A stretch of DNA of 64,000 nt. Source: an uncultured Bacteroidales bacterium. GTDB taxonomy: Bacteria; Bacteroidota; Bacteroidia; Bacteroidales; Paludibacteraceae. Numbering within the stretch: position 1 is the first letter of the stretch; the number at the start of each line of letters is the position of its first letter. Position numbers and translations under genes: made by a program. The notes beneath the pieces were generated by a model. It had not been told where the DNA came from. It saw nothing but the letters and a program-made list of their open reading frames with translations, and did no database searches. The stretch lies in NCBI GenBank assembly GCA_934667275.1, contig CAKULK010000011.1, positions 1 to 64,000 of the forward strand, read 5' to 3'. This document shows, piece after piece, positions 1-10,038 of the stretch.

Positions 1-3000
1 TGTCCTACGTTTTGTACTCATAAAATCTTTTATTTATTTTTATGTTCTATGAGTCAACCTTTTTCCGTGTAAGACACAGAGTCAAACCATCACGGGAACA
101 GTCGTCAGTGCCTCGGATGGAGAGCCGGTCATCGGCGCTTCAGTCGTAGTGCAGGGTACCTCGCAAGGTTCCATTACAAGCATTGACGGTGAGTTTTCAT
201 TACATGTCGCCCAAGGGGCGAAGTTGGTGATTTCGTTTATAGGGATGAAATCACAAGTGGTCGAAGCCAAAGATGGCATCGTGGTTCAGTTGGAGGAAGA
301 TGCCTCCGAGTTGGACGAAGTGATGGTTGTGGCGTTCGGCACGAGTACAAAAAAGTCGTTCACGGGTTCTGCTTCCGTGGTCAAGAGCGACGAAATCAGT
401 AAACGTCAGACAAGCAATGTCACGAGCGCACTGGCAGGACAAGTCGCCGGTGTGCAGGGATTCTCGGCAAACGGGCAGCCCGGTGAGGTGACCAAAATCC
501 GTATCCGCGGTGTCGGCAGTATGTATGCCAGCAACGAACCGCTGTACGTCATTGACGGTGTGCCTGCCGACGACGACATGATTTCCACCCTTTCCAACAA
601 CGACATCGAGTCCATCACCGTCCTCAAAGACGCCGCCAGTAACGCCCTCTACGGTGCCCGCGGTGCCAATGGCGTGGTGCTTATCACCACCAAACGCGGT
701 TCTTCGCGCGACGCACAAATCACATTGGACGCCAAATGGGGCAGCAACAGCCGTGCCGTGCCCACCTATTCGGTGATGACCGACCCTGCCATGTACTACG
801 AGAAGTACTACGAGGCGCTCTATATGTCGCAATACAGCAACGGCGCGTCCTCTATCTCGGCGCACGAATACGCCAACAAATACCTGCTGGACGCCGACAA
901 TGGCGGTCTCGGCTACCTTGTTTACACCGTCCCCGAGGGGCAGCGGCTCATAGGTACCAACGGCAAACTCAATCCCAATGCCACACTCGGCTACTCCGAT
1001 GGCAGCAACACCTATCTGCCCGATAACTGGTACAACGAACTCTTCAAAAAGGGCAACCTGCGTCAGGAGTACAACCTCAATGTATCGGGGTCCTCTGACA
1101 AACTAACCTACTATGCATCAGCCTCTTATCTCGACGATACGGGACTGATTGAAAACTCCGACTACTCGCGTATATCTTCCCGTATCTCGGTGGACTATCA
1201 AGCCAAGAAATGGCTGACAATCGGCACGAATATGGCGTATGCGCACGTGGACCAGCACTACCCCGAGGAGCAGACCACGTGGGGTTCCAGTGGCAACCTC
1301 TTCTATATCAGCAACCACATTGCGCCCATCTACCCGCTCTATGTACGTGATGCCAATGGCAACATCATGACCGACGCCAATGGTTACACCGTGTATGACT
1401 ACGGCGATGGCAAGTCTGTGGCAAGTGATGTGCAGCGTCCATTCATGACACAGTCCAACCCCGCCTCATCGGTGGAGTTAGACCAGGCCAAGTACAAGAA
1501 CGACATGTTCTCGGGCAAGTGGTATGCCCAAGCAGAACTCTATAAGGGATTGAAACTCAATGCCTCAGTGGGTGCCACCTACTACGGCTCGCGCTACCAA
1601 TATACACTCAACCCGTGGTATGGCCAGTATGCCGACAAGGGCGGTACGGCAGGTGTCAATCAGAGTCGCACTATGACTGTAAACCAGTTATATACAATCA
1701 CTTACAACAACCGCTTTGGCGGTCTTCATAACGTGGATGCCCTCCTCGGCTACGAGAACTACCAGTACACCTATTCCTATATCTCGGGCAGCAAGTCCAA
1801 ACTCTTCAATGGCAGCATTGCCGAAATCAACAACGCCATCCTCAACCCGAGCACATCGTCCTACACCGACCGCTACACCACCATGGGTATCCTCGCGCAG
1901 GCGAAGTACGACTATGCGGGCAAATACTACATCTCTGCCTCCTATCGTCGCGATGCCTCTTCGCGTTTCGCCAAGAAGAACCGCTGGGGCAACTTCTGGT
2001 CAGTCGGCTTGGCATGGGATATGAACGCCGAGAGTTGGATGGCTCCCGCGCAGGACGTCATCAGTCTCCTCAAGTGGAAAGTCAGTTATGGTGCGCAGGG
2101 CAACGACAACCTGCTCACTCCCTCAGGTTTAGCCAACTACTACCTCTACGCCGACCAGTATGTCCTCTCCGAGTCCAACGGCGATTTCGCCACCGTGCTC
2201 TCCTACAAGGGCAACGAGGACATCACGTGGGAGACCTCCTACAACTTCAATGCGGGTGTCGATTTCTCGCTCTTCGACGAGCGTCTCGGCGGCACCATCG
2301 AGGGCTTCCGCCGCCGCACCGTGGATATGCTCTACTACAAACCCGTGCCTACCTCCATGGGCTACAGCAGTTATCCCGTCAACATCGGCTCGGTCAGCAA
2401 CGCGGGCTTGGACCTCGAACTGCACGGCGATGTCGTCAGCACCAGCCACGTCACGTGGACGCTCTACGCCAATCTCACCTATTTCAAGAACAAGATTCTC
2501 CAACTCTCCCCCGAACTCAACGGCTCGTGGATAAGCGGCAACTACCTCTACCAGGAGGGCGAGAGCATGTATAACCTCTATCTGCGTGACTATGCGGGCG
2601 TGGACAAGACCACTGGCGAGTCTCTCTGGTACAAAGACGAGACCGATGCCGACGGCAACCCCACAGGCAACAAAGCCACCACCAACGACTGGACCGACGC
2701 CTCCCGTTACGCCACGGGCGACATTCTCCCCAAGGTCTATGGCGGTTTCGGCACCACGCTCAGCGCGTATGGGCTGGACTTCTCGGTGGCATTCGCCTAC
2801 CAACTCGGCGGTCGCCTGCTCGACTACACCTACATGGACCTCATGCACTCCGCCTATAACCATGCGGGCGAGAACTGGCACACCGACATCCTCCGCTCGT
2901 GGACGCCCGACAACACCGACACCGACATCCCGCGTGTCAACACCTCGGACCAGTACACCAACGCCCTCTCCACGCGGTGGCTCACGTCCTCCAACTACCT

Positions 3001-3217
3001 CAGTCTGCAGAACATCACCATCGGCTACACGCTGCCCTCCAAGTGGATGAAGCGTCTCCACATGCAGTCGCTCCGCGTCTATGCCGTGGCGGACAATGTG
3101 GCTCTTTGGTCGGCGCGCAAGGGCTTGGACCCGCGCCAGGGCTTCGCCACCTCAGATGCAGGTGCCTCCTACTCGCCCATCCGCTCCATCAGCGGCGGAC
3201 TGACCATCACATTCTAA
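1..3217 (+). CDS. SusC/RagA-family TonB-dependent outer-membrane transporter (5' partial, apparent frameshift in signal peptide)
   Basis: This is an outer-membrane TonB-dependent transporter that imports ligands captured by its SusD partner. From about position 71 one frame reads TQSQTITGTVV, a carboxypeptidase-regulatory-like domain, then ELDEVMVVAFGT, a plug domain (SALAGQVAGVQG, YVIDGVPADDD, YGARGANGVVLITTK) and a beta-barrel ending in GGLTITF. That frame has no ATG and meets TGA at 50-52. The preceding signal-peptide-like segment (THKIFYLFLCSMSQPFSV) lies in the frame starting at base 1 and runs into TAA at 70-72. One surplus base, either in the T run at 60-64 or near base 70, would join the two. 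A GTG at 149 is the first alternative start but would remove the start of the N-terminal domain. The signal peptide begins upstream of the window. Family assignment is certain; whether the gene is intact is not. Confidence 0.93.
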
Positions 3218-3235
3218 CCTATTATTCGTACAACA

Positions 3236-4831
3236 ATGAACAAACTACATATATATATAGGTGTTGCCATATCCCTGTGCCTCGCGGCGTGCGATATGTT
3301 CAACACGTTCCCCGAGGGGGACATCAAAACCTCCGACCAGAAGTCCGAGGCGTTCAGCAGCAATTCCTCCACATCTTCCGCCGACATCAACGGCATCTAT
3401 GCCCAGATGATAGCCCTCTTTGCGGGCTTGGGTGAGGACGCCAGCAACCACAACGACTTTGGTCTGGCGGCGCAACTCATTGCCCTCGAGTCGAATGGGC
3501 AGGATTTCATCGCGCCCAATATCGGCTACAACTGGTTCAGTTACGACTACGATTTCAAGGACCGCGACTACACGTCCTCCGATGCTTTGCAGATGTGGTC
3601 GGTCTTCTACAAGATTATCTTTGCAGCCAACAACGCTTTGCAATCGCTTGACCCTGAAGTGATTAGCGGCGAAGCGATGTACAACTACGGGCAAGCCCGT
3701 GCCGCACGCGCCTTTGCCTACCTCAACATGGCGCAAATCTATCAGTTCACCTACAGCGAGCAGAACAAGACCCTTCCGTGTGTCCCCGTTATCACCGAAC
3801 ACACTTCCACCGAGCAGCAACTCGCCAACCCGCGTGCTTCTCTGGATTCCGTCTATAGTCTGATACTCAGCGACTTGAGCACCGCCATTACTGCCCTCGA
3901 CGGCTACAACCGTGCCGACAAGGGGCATATCAATCAGGCGGTGGCGTACGGCTTGCGTGCCCGCGCCAACCTTGCGATGAAGAACTATGCCGCTGCGGCT
4001 TCCGATGCCGAGCAGTGCCTCACCCTCTCGGGTGCCACACCCTACACTCTCGTCGAAGTCAGCAAGCCCAATTTCTGTTCCGCCGACGCCAACAGCGTCA
4101 TCTGGGCGAACCTCATCAGCGAGTCCAACGACATCGTCAAGTCAAGCATCGTCAACTGGCCCTCTCACCTATCCACCTTCTACACAGACGGTTACACGGG
4201 TGTCGGTGCCACGCGCTCTATCCCCAAGGCACTCTACGCCAAGATTCCTAATGGCGATGTGCGCAAGGGCTGGTGGCTCAACGCCAACGGCGAGTCCGCG
4301 CTCCTCAACAACGCCAACTATCAGTCCTACAAGTCCTCCTTCTCTGCCGCCAACGCCTACACTAATGTCAAGTTCGGCGTGCGCGACGACAACACCTCCA
4401 CCCTCTCCGCAGCCGCCGACTGGCTGCTTATGCGTGCCGAGGAGATGCTGCTCATCCAGGCGGAAGGTCTCACCATGTCGGGCAACACCGCCGAGGGCAA
4501 AGCCGTCCTCGAGCAGTTCGTGCAGAACTACCGCTACGCGGGCTACACCTGCCGCGCGAACTCCCCCGATGAACTGCAGGACGAGATTTGGCTCCAGCGC
4601 CGTATCGAGTTGTGGGGCGAAGGCTTTGCCTTCTTCGACCTCATGCGGCTCCAAAAGCCCATTGTCCGCGAAAAAGGCGAGGGCGCGGGCTACTATCCTG
4701 TGGCTTGGCAGTACACCATTCCCGCCAACTCGCCCATCCTCCTCTGGATGATTCCGCAGAGCGAAATTGAGGCCAACGACGGCATCTCCGAGGCGGACAA
4801 CAACCCCAAAGCAGCCTCTCCCGCTGCATAG
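3236..4831 (+). CDS. SusD/RagB-family nutrient-binding outer-membrane lipoprotein
   Basis: This is the surface lipoprotein partner of the upstream SusC transporter; SusD proteins form a lid on the barrel and bind the substrate. The 531-residue protein starts with a lipoprotein signal whose lipobox LAAC places the lipidated cysteine at residue 19. It has the helical TPR-rich body of the family (NYGQARAARAFAYLNMAQIYQ; later RRIELWGEGFAFFDLMRL near the C terminus). The gene begins 18 bases after the SusC stop, so the two are cotranscribed. The substrate cannot be told from sequence: no glycoside hydrolase or peptidase gene lies in the locus to suggest it. Confidence 0.95.
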   Translation: MNKLHIYIGVAISLCLAACDMFNTFPEGDIKTSDQKSEAFSSNSSTSSADINGIYAQMIALFAGLGEDASNHNDFGLAAQLIALESNGQDFIAPNIGYNWFSYDYDFKDRDYTSSDALQMWSVFYKIIFAANNALQSLDPEVISGEAMYNYGQARAARAFAYLNMAQIYQFTYSEQNKTLPCVPVITEHTSTEQQLANPRASLDSVYSLILSDLSTAITALDGYNRADKGHINQAVAYGLRARANLAMKNYAAAASDAEQCLTLSGATPYTLVEVSKPNFCSADANSVIWANLISESNDIVKSSIVNWPSHLSTFYTDGYTGVGATRSIPKALYAKIPNGDVRKGWWLNANGESALLNNANYQSYKSSFSAANAYTNVKFGVRDDNTSTLSAAADWLLMRAEEMLLIQAEGLTMSGNTAEGKAVLEQFVQNYRYAGYTCRANSPDELQDEIWLQRRIELWGEGFAFFDLMRLQKPIVREKGEGAGYYPVAWQYTIPANSPILLWMIPQSEIEANDGISEADNNPKAASPAA

Positions 4832-4858
4832 TTCAACCATCCAACTAACTGAACAACA

Positions 4859-6784
4859 ATGAAATACATTCTATATCTTGCAGCCGCCCTACTCTTGGCG
4901 GGCTGCACCGACAACATACAGCGGACCGACTCCCCCGTCTTCCCGTCCGACACCGCGGCAGTCTATTTCTCCGCCCCCGACGAGACGGGTTCCGAGGCGG
5001 ACCCCACGCAGGGTATCACCACCCACACCGTCACTATCGAGCGTACGCAAACCGCTGGTTCTCTGACTGTTCCGCTCACCGTCCTCGAGAACACCGACGA
5101 CATCTTCACCGTCCCATCCACGGTCACTTTTGAGGACAACGCCGCCACTGCCACCTTTGAGGTCGCTTTCCCCGATGCCGAACTCGGCAAGGAGTACTTC
5201 CTTACCCTCTCCGTGGACGACGGGCACACCAACCCCTACCTCACCGCGCAGGCTACCTACCAACTCTCCATGACCCTCATCTCGTGGACAGACGCGCCCG
5301 AGCAGGCGGTCATCATCGATGGCTTCTTCTCCATGTACGGCATCAACGGCAAGGACTACCCCTTCTATTGCGCCTACCAGACCGCCACACTCCCCGACGG
5401 CTCCACGCGCTACCGCTTCCTCAACCCCTACAATGTCGTGGCGCCTTCCGATTGCGAGCCCGACGAGTACGGCATCTTCCCCGTGTGGCCCCTCTTTGAG
5501 GACGGTGATGTCGTGGACCCCGACGCCAACGGCAACATGGTGGTCTCGGTGGACAACGACCACAATGTCACCATCGCCAACTTCCTCATCGGCGCGGACC
5601 TCGGCTACGGCGTGGAGTACGGCGGCTCCGTCATTGGCAACTATGCAGCCCTTGGCGAGTCTGACTCCTACAATCCGGGCACACTCGCCGACGGGGTCAT
5701 CACCTTTGCGGCGGGCGACCTCTACATCTACGAGGACGACGTCTATTCGGCAGGCGAGATGAGCATCTGGCTCTCTGCGGCGGCGTACCGGAGTGCCGTC
5801 TCGGCTGTCCACATCACCGATTTCAACGACCCGCAATGGCAATGGGACACACTCGCCAACGCCACCACGCAGTACGAGTCTCAACTCTTTGGCGTCCGTT
5901 GGCAAGACCAGCCGCTTTGTGCCGCCGTTGACCTTGACCCCGAGCATGGCACCTCCTCCGAGTTCCTCAATCTCTACTATCTCCCCTCGCTCTACGCCGA
6001 CGGCTACGGCTTCGCGTTCTACTGGAACCCCGAAGACGGCAGCATCTCCGTCCCAGCCAACCAGCCCACAGGCAAGACGCTCTTCGACAAGCAGATAGTC
6101 ATCTCCTCTGCAGGCACGGCGGTGGCGAACACCTACAGCGTGCAGGGCGAAACTGTCACCGAACTCATCTTCCCGCTTTCCGTACAGACTGCCGACGGCA
6201 ATCTCATCGGCTCCTACACCGAGACCTACCTCTTTGCCGCCAATGCAATCCGCTTCACATCAGCCGATTACACGGGTGCCTTCACCTTGAATGGCACGCC
6301 TTTTGTAGAGGAAGATGCAACCTCACTCCCTGTGGAGATTGGTGAGGCTGACGGCACATTCGCCATCACGGGCATTCCGTACGCCAAAAGTGTCCTTGCT
6401 CAGTACAATGAATCGGCTAATTTCCTTACTGTCAGCGCACAGACTTTGGCAACGCAGAAAGTGAATGGTCAGTTCAAGAAGATGTCGCTCCTCACCACCA
6501 TGGGCGGCGAAGAGACGGATGCACCCCTGCTTCTCGAGATGTCGCTCCGCGGTATCATCGAACTCTCGCCCCTCTCCGAGGCGGACGGTTTCGCCATCTA
6601 TTGCGAAGCCGACGAGAAAATCTACGGTGGCATGAGCAACTTCACCCTCATTCCCGCCGCCACCGCTTCCGCCCCGCGTGCCTTGCCTTGGTGTAGCGAC
6701 CGCACTCTTCTCTCCACACGTGGTCTGACCATCTGCGGAAAGGCGCATCTCAATCGCATATCGCTCGTGCATATTCGCCGTTGA
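4859..6784 (+). CDS. SusCD-associated surface lipoprotein of unknown function
   Basis: A 641-residue lipoprotein with signal sequence and lipobox LAGC (cysteine 16). Residues of about 40-140 form a beta-rich domain (AVYFSAPDE, VPLTVLENTDD, FEVAFPDAELGKEYFLTLSVD) resembling the Ig-like N-terminal modules of lipoproteins in SusCD loci. The remainder is aromatic- and Asp-rich, with two segments that read like repeated beta-sandwich domains. It is the third gene of the operon, 27 bases after susD, so it probably binds the same ligand at the cell surface, as SusE/SusF-type proteins do; this role is inferred from position. The last 30 residues (from about CSDRTLLSTRG) are basic and low in similarity to the acidic body, which could reflect a terminal frameshift, but no alternative frame gives a better ending. 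Confidence 0.8.
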   Translation: MKYILYLAAALLLAGCTDNIQRTDSPVFPSDTAAVYFSAPDETGSEADPTQGITTHTVTIERTQTAGSLTVPLTVLENTDDIFTVPSTVTFEDNAATATFEVAFPDAELGKEYFLTLSVDDGHTNPYLTAQATYQLSMTLISWTDAPEQAVIIDGFFSMYGINGKDYPFYCAYQTATLPDGSTRYRFLNPYNVVAPSDCEPDEYGIFPVWPLFEDGDVVDPDANGNMVVSVDNDHNVTIANFLIGADLGYGVEYGGSVIGNYAALGESDSYNPGTLADGVITFAAGDLYIYEDDVYSAGEMSIWLSAAAYRSAVSAVHITDFNDPQWQWDTLANATTQYESQLFGVRWQDQPLCAAVDLDPEHGTSSEFLNLYYLPSLYADGYGFAFYWNPEDGSISVPANQPTGKTLFDKQIVISSAGTAVANTYSVQGETVTELIFPLSVQTADGNLIGSYTETYLFAANAIRFTSADYTGAFTLNGTPFVEEDATSLPVEIGEADGTFAITGIPYAKSVLAQYNESANFLTVSAQTLATQKVNGQFKKMSLLTTMGGEETDAPLLLEMSLRGIIELSPLSEADGFAIYCEADEKIYGGMSNFTLIPAATASAPRALPWCSDRTLLSTRGLTICGKAHLNRISLVHIRR

Positions 6785-6819
6785 GTCCGCATTTCCCCCT
6801 CGGGGTTCCCTGCTGTCCC

Positions 6820-6863
6820 CATCGGTACTTCATCGGTACTTCATCGGAACTTCATCGGTACTT
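6820..6863. repeat. Tandem repeat, four units of 11 bp
   Basis: Four consecutive 11-bp units (CATCGGTACTT three times and CATCGGAACTT once) lie between the third and fourth genes of the SusCD locus. It is one of eight intergenic arrays in this window that share the 11-bp period but not always the unit sequence. A small CCCC/GGGG inverted repeat precedes it at 6795-6806. Confidence 0.9.
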
Positions 6864-6921
6864 CGTAAGGAGGATACAACAACCATACTATATGGTAAGT
6901 AATGTTTTATATTAAAAATAA

Positions 6922-7947
6922 ATGACAATGAAAAAGTATTTGTATTTCGCATCGGCTGCACTCATCAGTGTCACCCTTGCATCGTGCGAAAAGACGCCCG
7001 AACCCGTACCTGATCCAGAACCACAACCTACTGAGAACGTGGTGAATGTAACGCTCAACGCTTTCACGGTGGAAGACTATTTTGAAGAAGAGGGCGACTA
7101 TACGCTCATTTTCCTCGGCTCTGACGACAATAATGTTGTTTACTATGCTCAGTTCGACATCTTGCCGGAGACCGCTACCATTCTCGGCACCTATTCGCTG
7201 GCTGCCAAGACGATGGGCAGCGAGTATTCGGCATTCCTCATCAACTACACCGACAACTCCACGCAAGACGACCTTGTTGCTCCCGACACCATGTCTGTCA
7301 CCGTCACGGCGAATGGCGGCAACTATGACATCAAGGCGGAAATCGTTTATGCCGGTGTCACCTATGCCTTGTCGGCTGTCAACCTCTCGGCTATTGACCC
7401 CGCATGGCAATACGAGCCGACCACTGCCACTACCATCAACCAGACCTACACGGCTTTCGATGGTATCGACTACACCGCTGATTATCAGACGGTAAGCATC
7501 TTCTTGGAGAACGAGGAGACCTTTGTCTCACTCGAACTCTTGGCAAACGAGGCACTTCCTGCTGGCACCTATCCTGTCTGCAACACCGACGAGGTGGGTA
7601 CTGCCGTGGCTTCCGAGGGTTTCAATGCAGATTACGAGTACGACACGCCTTCGTTCCTGGGTGTTTACACCGATGCCGACGGACATTATGATGCAACCTA
7701 TTATTTCGTGGATGGTCAGGTGGTTGTATCCTATCCTGAGGATGGCAAAATCGCTATTGCAGGCTCCGCTACATCCTACTATGGCTCCACCGTCACCTTC
7801 TCCTATGAGGGGGCCTACGCTTGGCAAACCGACGACGACACCGAGGAGTCTCCTGCCGCTCTCTCCAAGAAATTGCAGGCGAAGGCTTCCGCATATGCCG
7901 CTAAACTTCTGCACAAGCCTCTGACTTCCCTTGCCGCACGCAAGTAA
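6922..7947 (+). CDS. Lipoprotein of unknown function, end of the SusCD locus
   Basis: A lipoprotein of about 340 residues. ATGs occur at 6922 and 6928; the second (MKKYLYF) gives a classic signal peptide with lipobox LASC and the lipidated cysteine at residue 20. A Pro/Glu-rich linker (PEPVPDPEPQPTE) follows, then a beta-rich region containing two similar segments (NVTLNAFTVEDYFEEEGDYTL and TAFDGIDYTADYQTVSIFLE), which suggests a duplicated domain. The C terminus becomes basic and Ala-rich (KKLQAKASAYAAKLL). I do not recognise the family. It sits 137 bases behind the SusCD-associated lipoprotein and is separated from it by the 11-bp tandem repeat, so it may belong to the same uptake locus or have its own promoter. 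Confidence 0.75.
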   Translation: MTMKKYLYFASAALISVTLASCEKTPEPVPDPEPQPTENVVNVTLNAFTVEDYFEEEGDYTLIFLGSDDNNVVYYAQFDILPETATILGTYSLAAKTMGSEYSAFLINYTDNSTQDDLVAPDTMSVTVTANGGNYDIKAEIVYAGVTYALSAVNLSAIDPAWQYEPTTATTINQTYTAFDGIDYTADYQTVSIFLENEETFVSLELLANEALPAGTYPVCNTDEVGTAVASEGFNADYEYDTPSFLGVYTDADGHYDATYYFVDGQVVVSYPEDGKIAIAGSATSYYGSTVTFSYEGAYAWQTDDDTEESPAALSKKLQAKASAYAAKLLHKPLTSLAARK

Positions 7948-8094
7948 AGTGATTTCTATGGCATACAAGAGAGGGGTGCTTTCATGGCGAAAGCACCCCT
8001 CTTCCATTACGTTACCGGGGTTCTGTGCATTAGCCTACGATACCGTCACAGCCCATACCGCACCAACTGCAACCAATCGACGAAATCTTTTGGT

Positions 8095-8522
8095 TTACAG
8101 CCCCTTGTCCCGATGGGCGACGTCACCCCGCTCGTTGTCCGTCCTGTCGATGTCCTTGATTTTGTCGATGGTATGTGCATCGCCTGTGGTGACGGGCAGT
8201 AGCATGTGGTATGGATATTCCGTGCCGTCGTAGTTGTAGAGTACGGAGGTCCTGCCTATGCCGCAGTTGATTTGTGGAAACTCGTCTTGAGGTGTGAACA
8301 CACGTGCCAAGGGCTGGTTGAAGATGTGCATGGGGACTACCGATGGGTTGTTCTAAATAGTAGTTGGCAATCTTCTCTAACTCGCGTTTGTATGTCTGTG
8401 CATCTTCTTTTGTCCACCTCACACCCATCGCGATACTGCCTTCGATGTTGTCGTTGAGCAAGGTGCCGTTGGTGGTGATGGAAAAGTAGTACTGCAACGG
8501 GTAGTCCTGTTGCCAAGCCCAT
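8095..8522 (-). pseudogene. Remnant of a radical SAM / SPASM-type maturase gene
   Basis: Two minus-strand frames together read as pieces of one protein. The upstream piece carries YYFSITTNGTLLNDN, matching the FxxTTNGTLL strand of the radical SAM barrel, then jumps to VRWTKEDAQTYKRELEKIANYYLE, which belongs much later in such proteins. The downstream piece, in another frame from about 8331, reads INCGIGRTSVLYNYDGTEYP and PYHMLLPVTTGD, resembling the SPASM region (CGxGR...DGxxYPCH). The N-terminal CxxxCxxC motif is absent, an internal segment is deleted and a frameshift occurs around 8330-8345. The gene is therefore dead. Assignment to the radical SAM superfamily is by motif pattern only. Confidence 0.6.
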
Positions 8523-8578
8523 TATTCAACAGAAATCCGATAAAATCATCATTGTCTTTTGCCATAATTGTATGATTG

Positions 8579-8902
8579 TCAGTATTGTTTGTTTTGTTGA
8601 TGTTTTATGCGCTGAGTGTTATAAACAGCATCTTTTTGAGGAACATTGCCCGAAAACTTATAACCGTTGGAATAGACTGCTACCATAGCGTCATTGGTCA
8701 TGTGTACACTGCGGAGTGCACCATATTGTGTTTCTCCCTCTTCCTGCCACGTCCGGATGGCATTGTCGGATGCCTCGAAACGGGTTGCCATACCCACTAC
8801 CGCCCAATGTCCCAAGTCATCAAAGGCTATGGAGTTGATTATTGGTCGTTTTGTACCCACTTCCCGAGTGTTATTTTCAAAGAAGTGGGAATACCTTCCC
8901 AA
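8579..8902 (-). pseudogene. C-terminal fragment of an uncharacterised Bacteroidales protein
   Basis: An open stretch of 107 codons reads as a real protein tail: INSIAFDDLGHWAVVG, then a helical segment, then MVAVYSNGYKFSGNVPQK. This resembles the C-terminal part of Bacteroidales proteins with short beta-propeller-like repeats ending in a GY-x-F-x-GNVP motif. No intact N-terminal portion lies upstream: on the minus strand between 8903 and 9000 the frame breaks repeatedly (for example CEAGKGVAWEGIP in another frame). I take it as a decayed gene next to the radical SAM remnant. The function of the parent family is unknown to me. Confidence 0.45.
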
Positions 8903-9031
8903 GCCACACCTTTACCTGCCTCGCAGATTATGCTTCAAGCACCTTTCTCTGTGATGTTTACATCCATAATTAATTCATGGCTTTCACTCCTGTTATGCAG
9001 AATATCATACATACTTGAGCCATGAGAATGC

Positions 9032-9121
9032 CTAAAATAATGCTGACAAGAGTGCTTTCAGTACTCCCAAAATGATTACCCTGAGAACTAAATAAGCGAG
9101 GATTTTCAAAATTGTGTCCAT
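9032..9121 (-). CDS. Possible 29-residue hydrophobic small protein
   Basis: A short minus-strand open frame begins with ATG at 9121 and ends with TAG at 9032. It encodes MDTILKILAYLVLRVIILG followed by VLKALLSALF: one amphipathic or transmembrane helix with three basic residues. Its size and composition recall the very small hydrophobic 'smalltalk'-type proteins annotated in Bacteroides, which often have no known function. No ribosome-binding site or promoter is obvious, and the flanking DNA is decayed genes, so chance is possible. The rest of 9122-9333 shows no gene. Confidence 0.35.
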   Translation of the reverse strand: MDTILKILAYLVLRVIILGVLKALLSALF

Positions 9122-9378
9122 TTTAATGTATTTATCATTGTTATACTTGTGTCCATGATATTGCGTAGTTGTGTTTATAAAAGCATCGTGTTATAAATAG
9201 CATAGGTACACAAAGAAATAGGCCTTCGCATTGCCTAACAAAGTCAAACAAACAATAGGGAAACCTGCGCAGATATGAAAACATACCACACCCAATTCTC
9301 ATCCTGTCGGGGTACTATTCTTCCCGATATTTTTTGATTGTGCAAATGATTGTTTTTGTTTTTTGCAACATGGTGAAA

Positions 9379-9410
9379 TTTGTCCGTATGGTAAAAAAGC
9401 AGTATTTTTG
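9379..9410 (+). promoter_or_regulatory. Bacteroidota-type promoter for the ECF sigma operon
   Basis: TTTG at 9379-9382 and TATTTTTG at 9403-9410 are separated by 20 bp, matching the -33/-7 elements of the primary Bacteroidota sigma factor. Transcription would start near 9417, which supports translation from the ATG at 9457 rather than the upstream ATG codons. Confidence 0.75.
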
Positions 9411-9456
9411 TGGCAAAAATGAACGTTTGGGCGGATTAATCGTATGCATTAGTGAC

Positions 9457-10038
9457 ATGAGAATATTTCAACGACATACCTACAGCAGGCACACGGATGA
9501 GGATTTGATGCGTCTGGTGCAGAACAGGGACGAGGCAGCGTTCAGGGTGCTGTTTGACAGGTATGCGGGTGCGGTACAGTCGTTTTTCAGCAGGCGAGTG
9601 AACGGGGATGATGAGGTGGCGGCTGATTTGACACAAGATATTTTCCTCGTGATTTGGAGCAAATGTCAAGGTTGGCGGCAGGGGCAACAAGTGCGATCGT
9701 GGTTGTTTACCATTGTGTACAATAGGTTGAAGGATTACTACAAGAGCGTTGATTATCAGATACTTTATGCAGATGAAGTGCTGCAAACCGGTGAAGAGGC
9801 GGCGGAAGATATGACTGCCCTGCGCATGGACGAAAGCCGGTTTGACGAGGTACTCAGGCAAGTGTTGGCGCAACTATCCGAAGTGGAACAGGTGTTGTTT
9901 GACTTGCGGTTTTGGGAGGAGTTGTCGGTGGCAGAGATAGCCCAGGTGGTGGGTGTACCCGAGGGGACAATAAAATCACGATTATATGCCCTAACACAAA
10001 AACTACGGACACGTATGAAACCTTATGAATATAGATAA
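9457..10038 (+). CDS. ECF-type RNA polymerase sigma factor
   Basis: A sigma-70 family extracytoplasmic-function sigma factor of about 193 residues, which would redirect RNA polymerase to a small regulon. Region 2 is visible (DEDLMRLVQNRDEAAFRVLF, then DLTQDIFLVIWSK), followed by region 4 with its helix-turn-helix (LSEVEQVLFDLRFWEELSVAE, then GVPEGTIKSRLYAL). The ATG at 9457 is chosen because the predicted transcription start is near 9417 and the longer frame adds a non-homologous hydrophobic stretch. The stop overlaps the start of the next gene by 14 bases, so the two are translationally coupled. It is not adjacent to a FecR-type anti-sigma factor or a TonB receptor, unlike FecI-type sigma factors. 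Confidence 0.93.
   Translation: MRIFQRHTYSRHTDEDLMRLVQNRDEAAFRVLFDRYAGAVQSFFSRRVNGDDEVAADLTQDIFLVIWSKCQGWRQGQQVRSWLFTIVYNRLKDYYKSVDYQILYADEVLQTGEEAAEDMTALRMDESRFDEVLRQVLAQLSEVEQVLFDLRFWEELSVAEIAQVVGVPEGTIKSRLYALTQKLRTRMKPYEYR

Noticed and set aside
2129..3061. Minus-strand frame of 310 codons within the SusC gene
   Set aside because: It is antisense to the conserved SusC barrel and has the low-complexity Val/Gly/Glu composition expected of a shadow frame.
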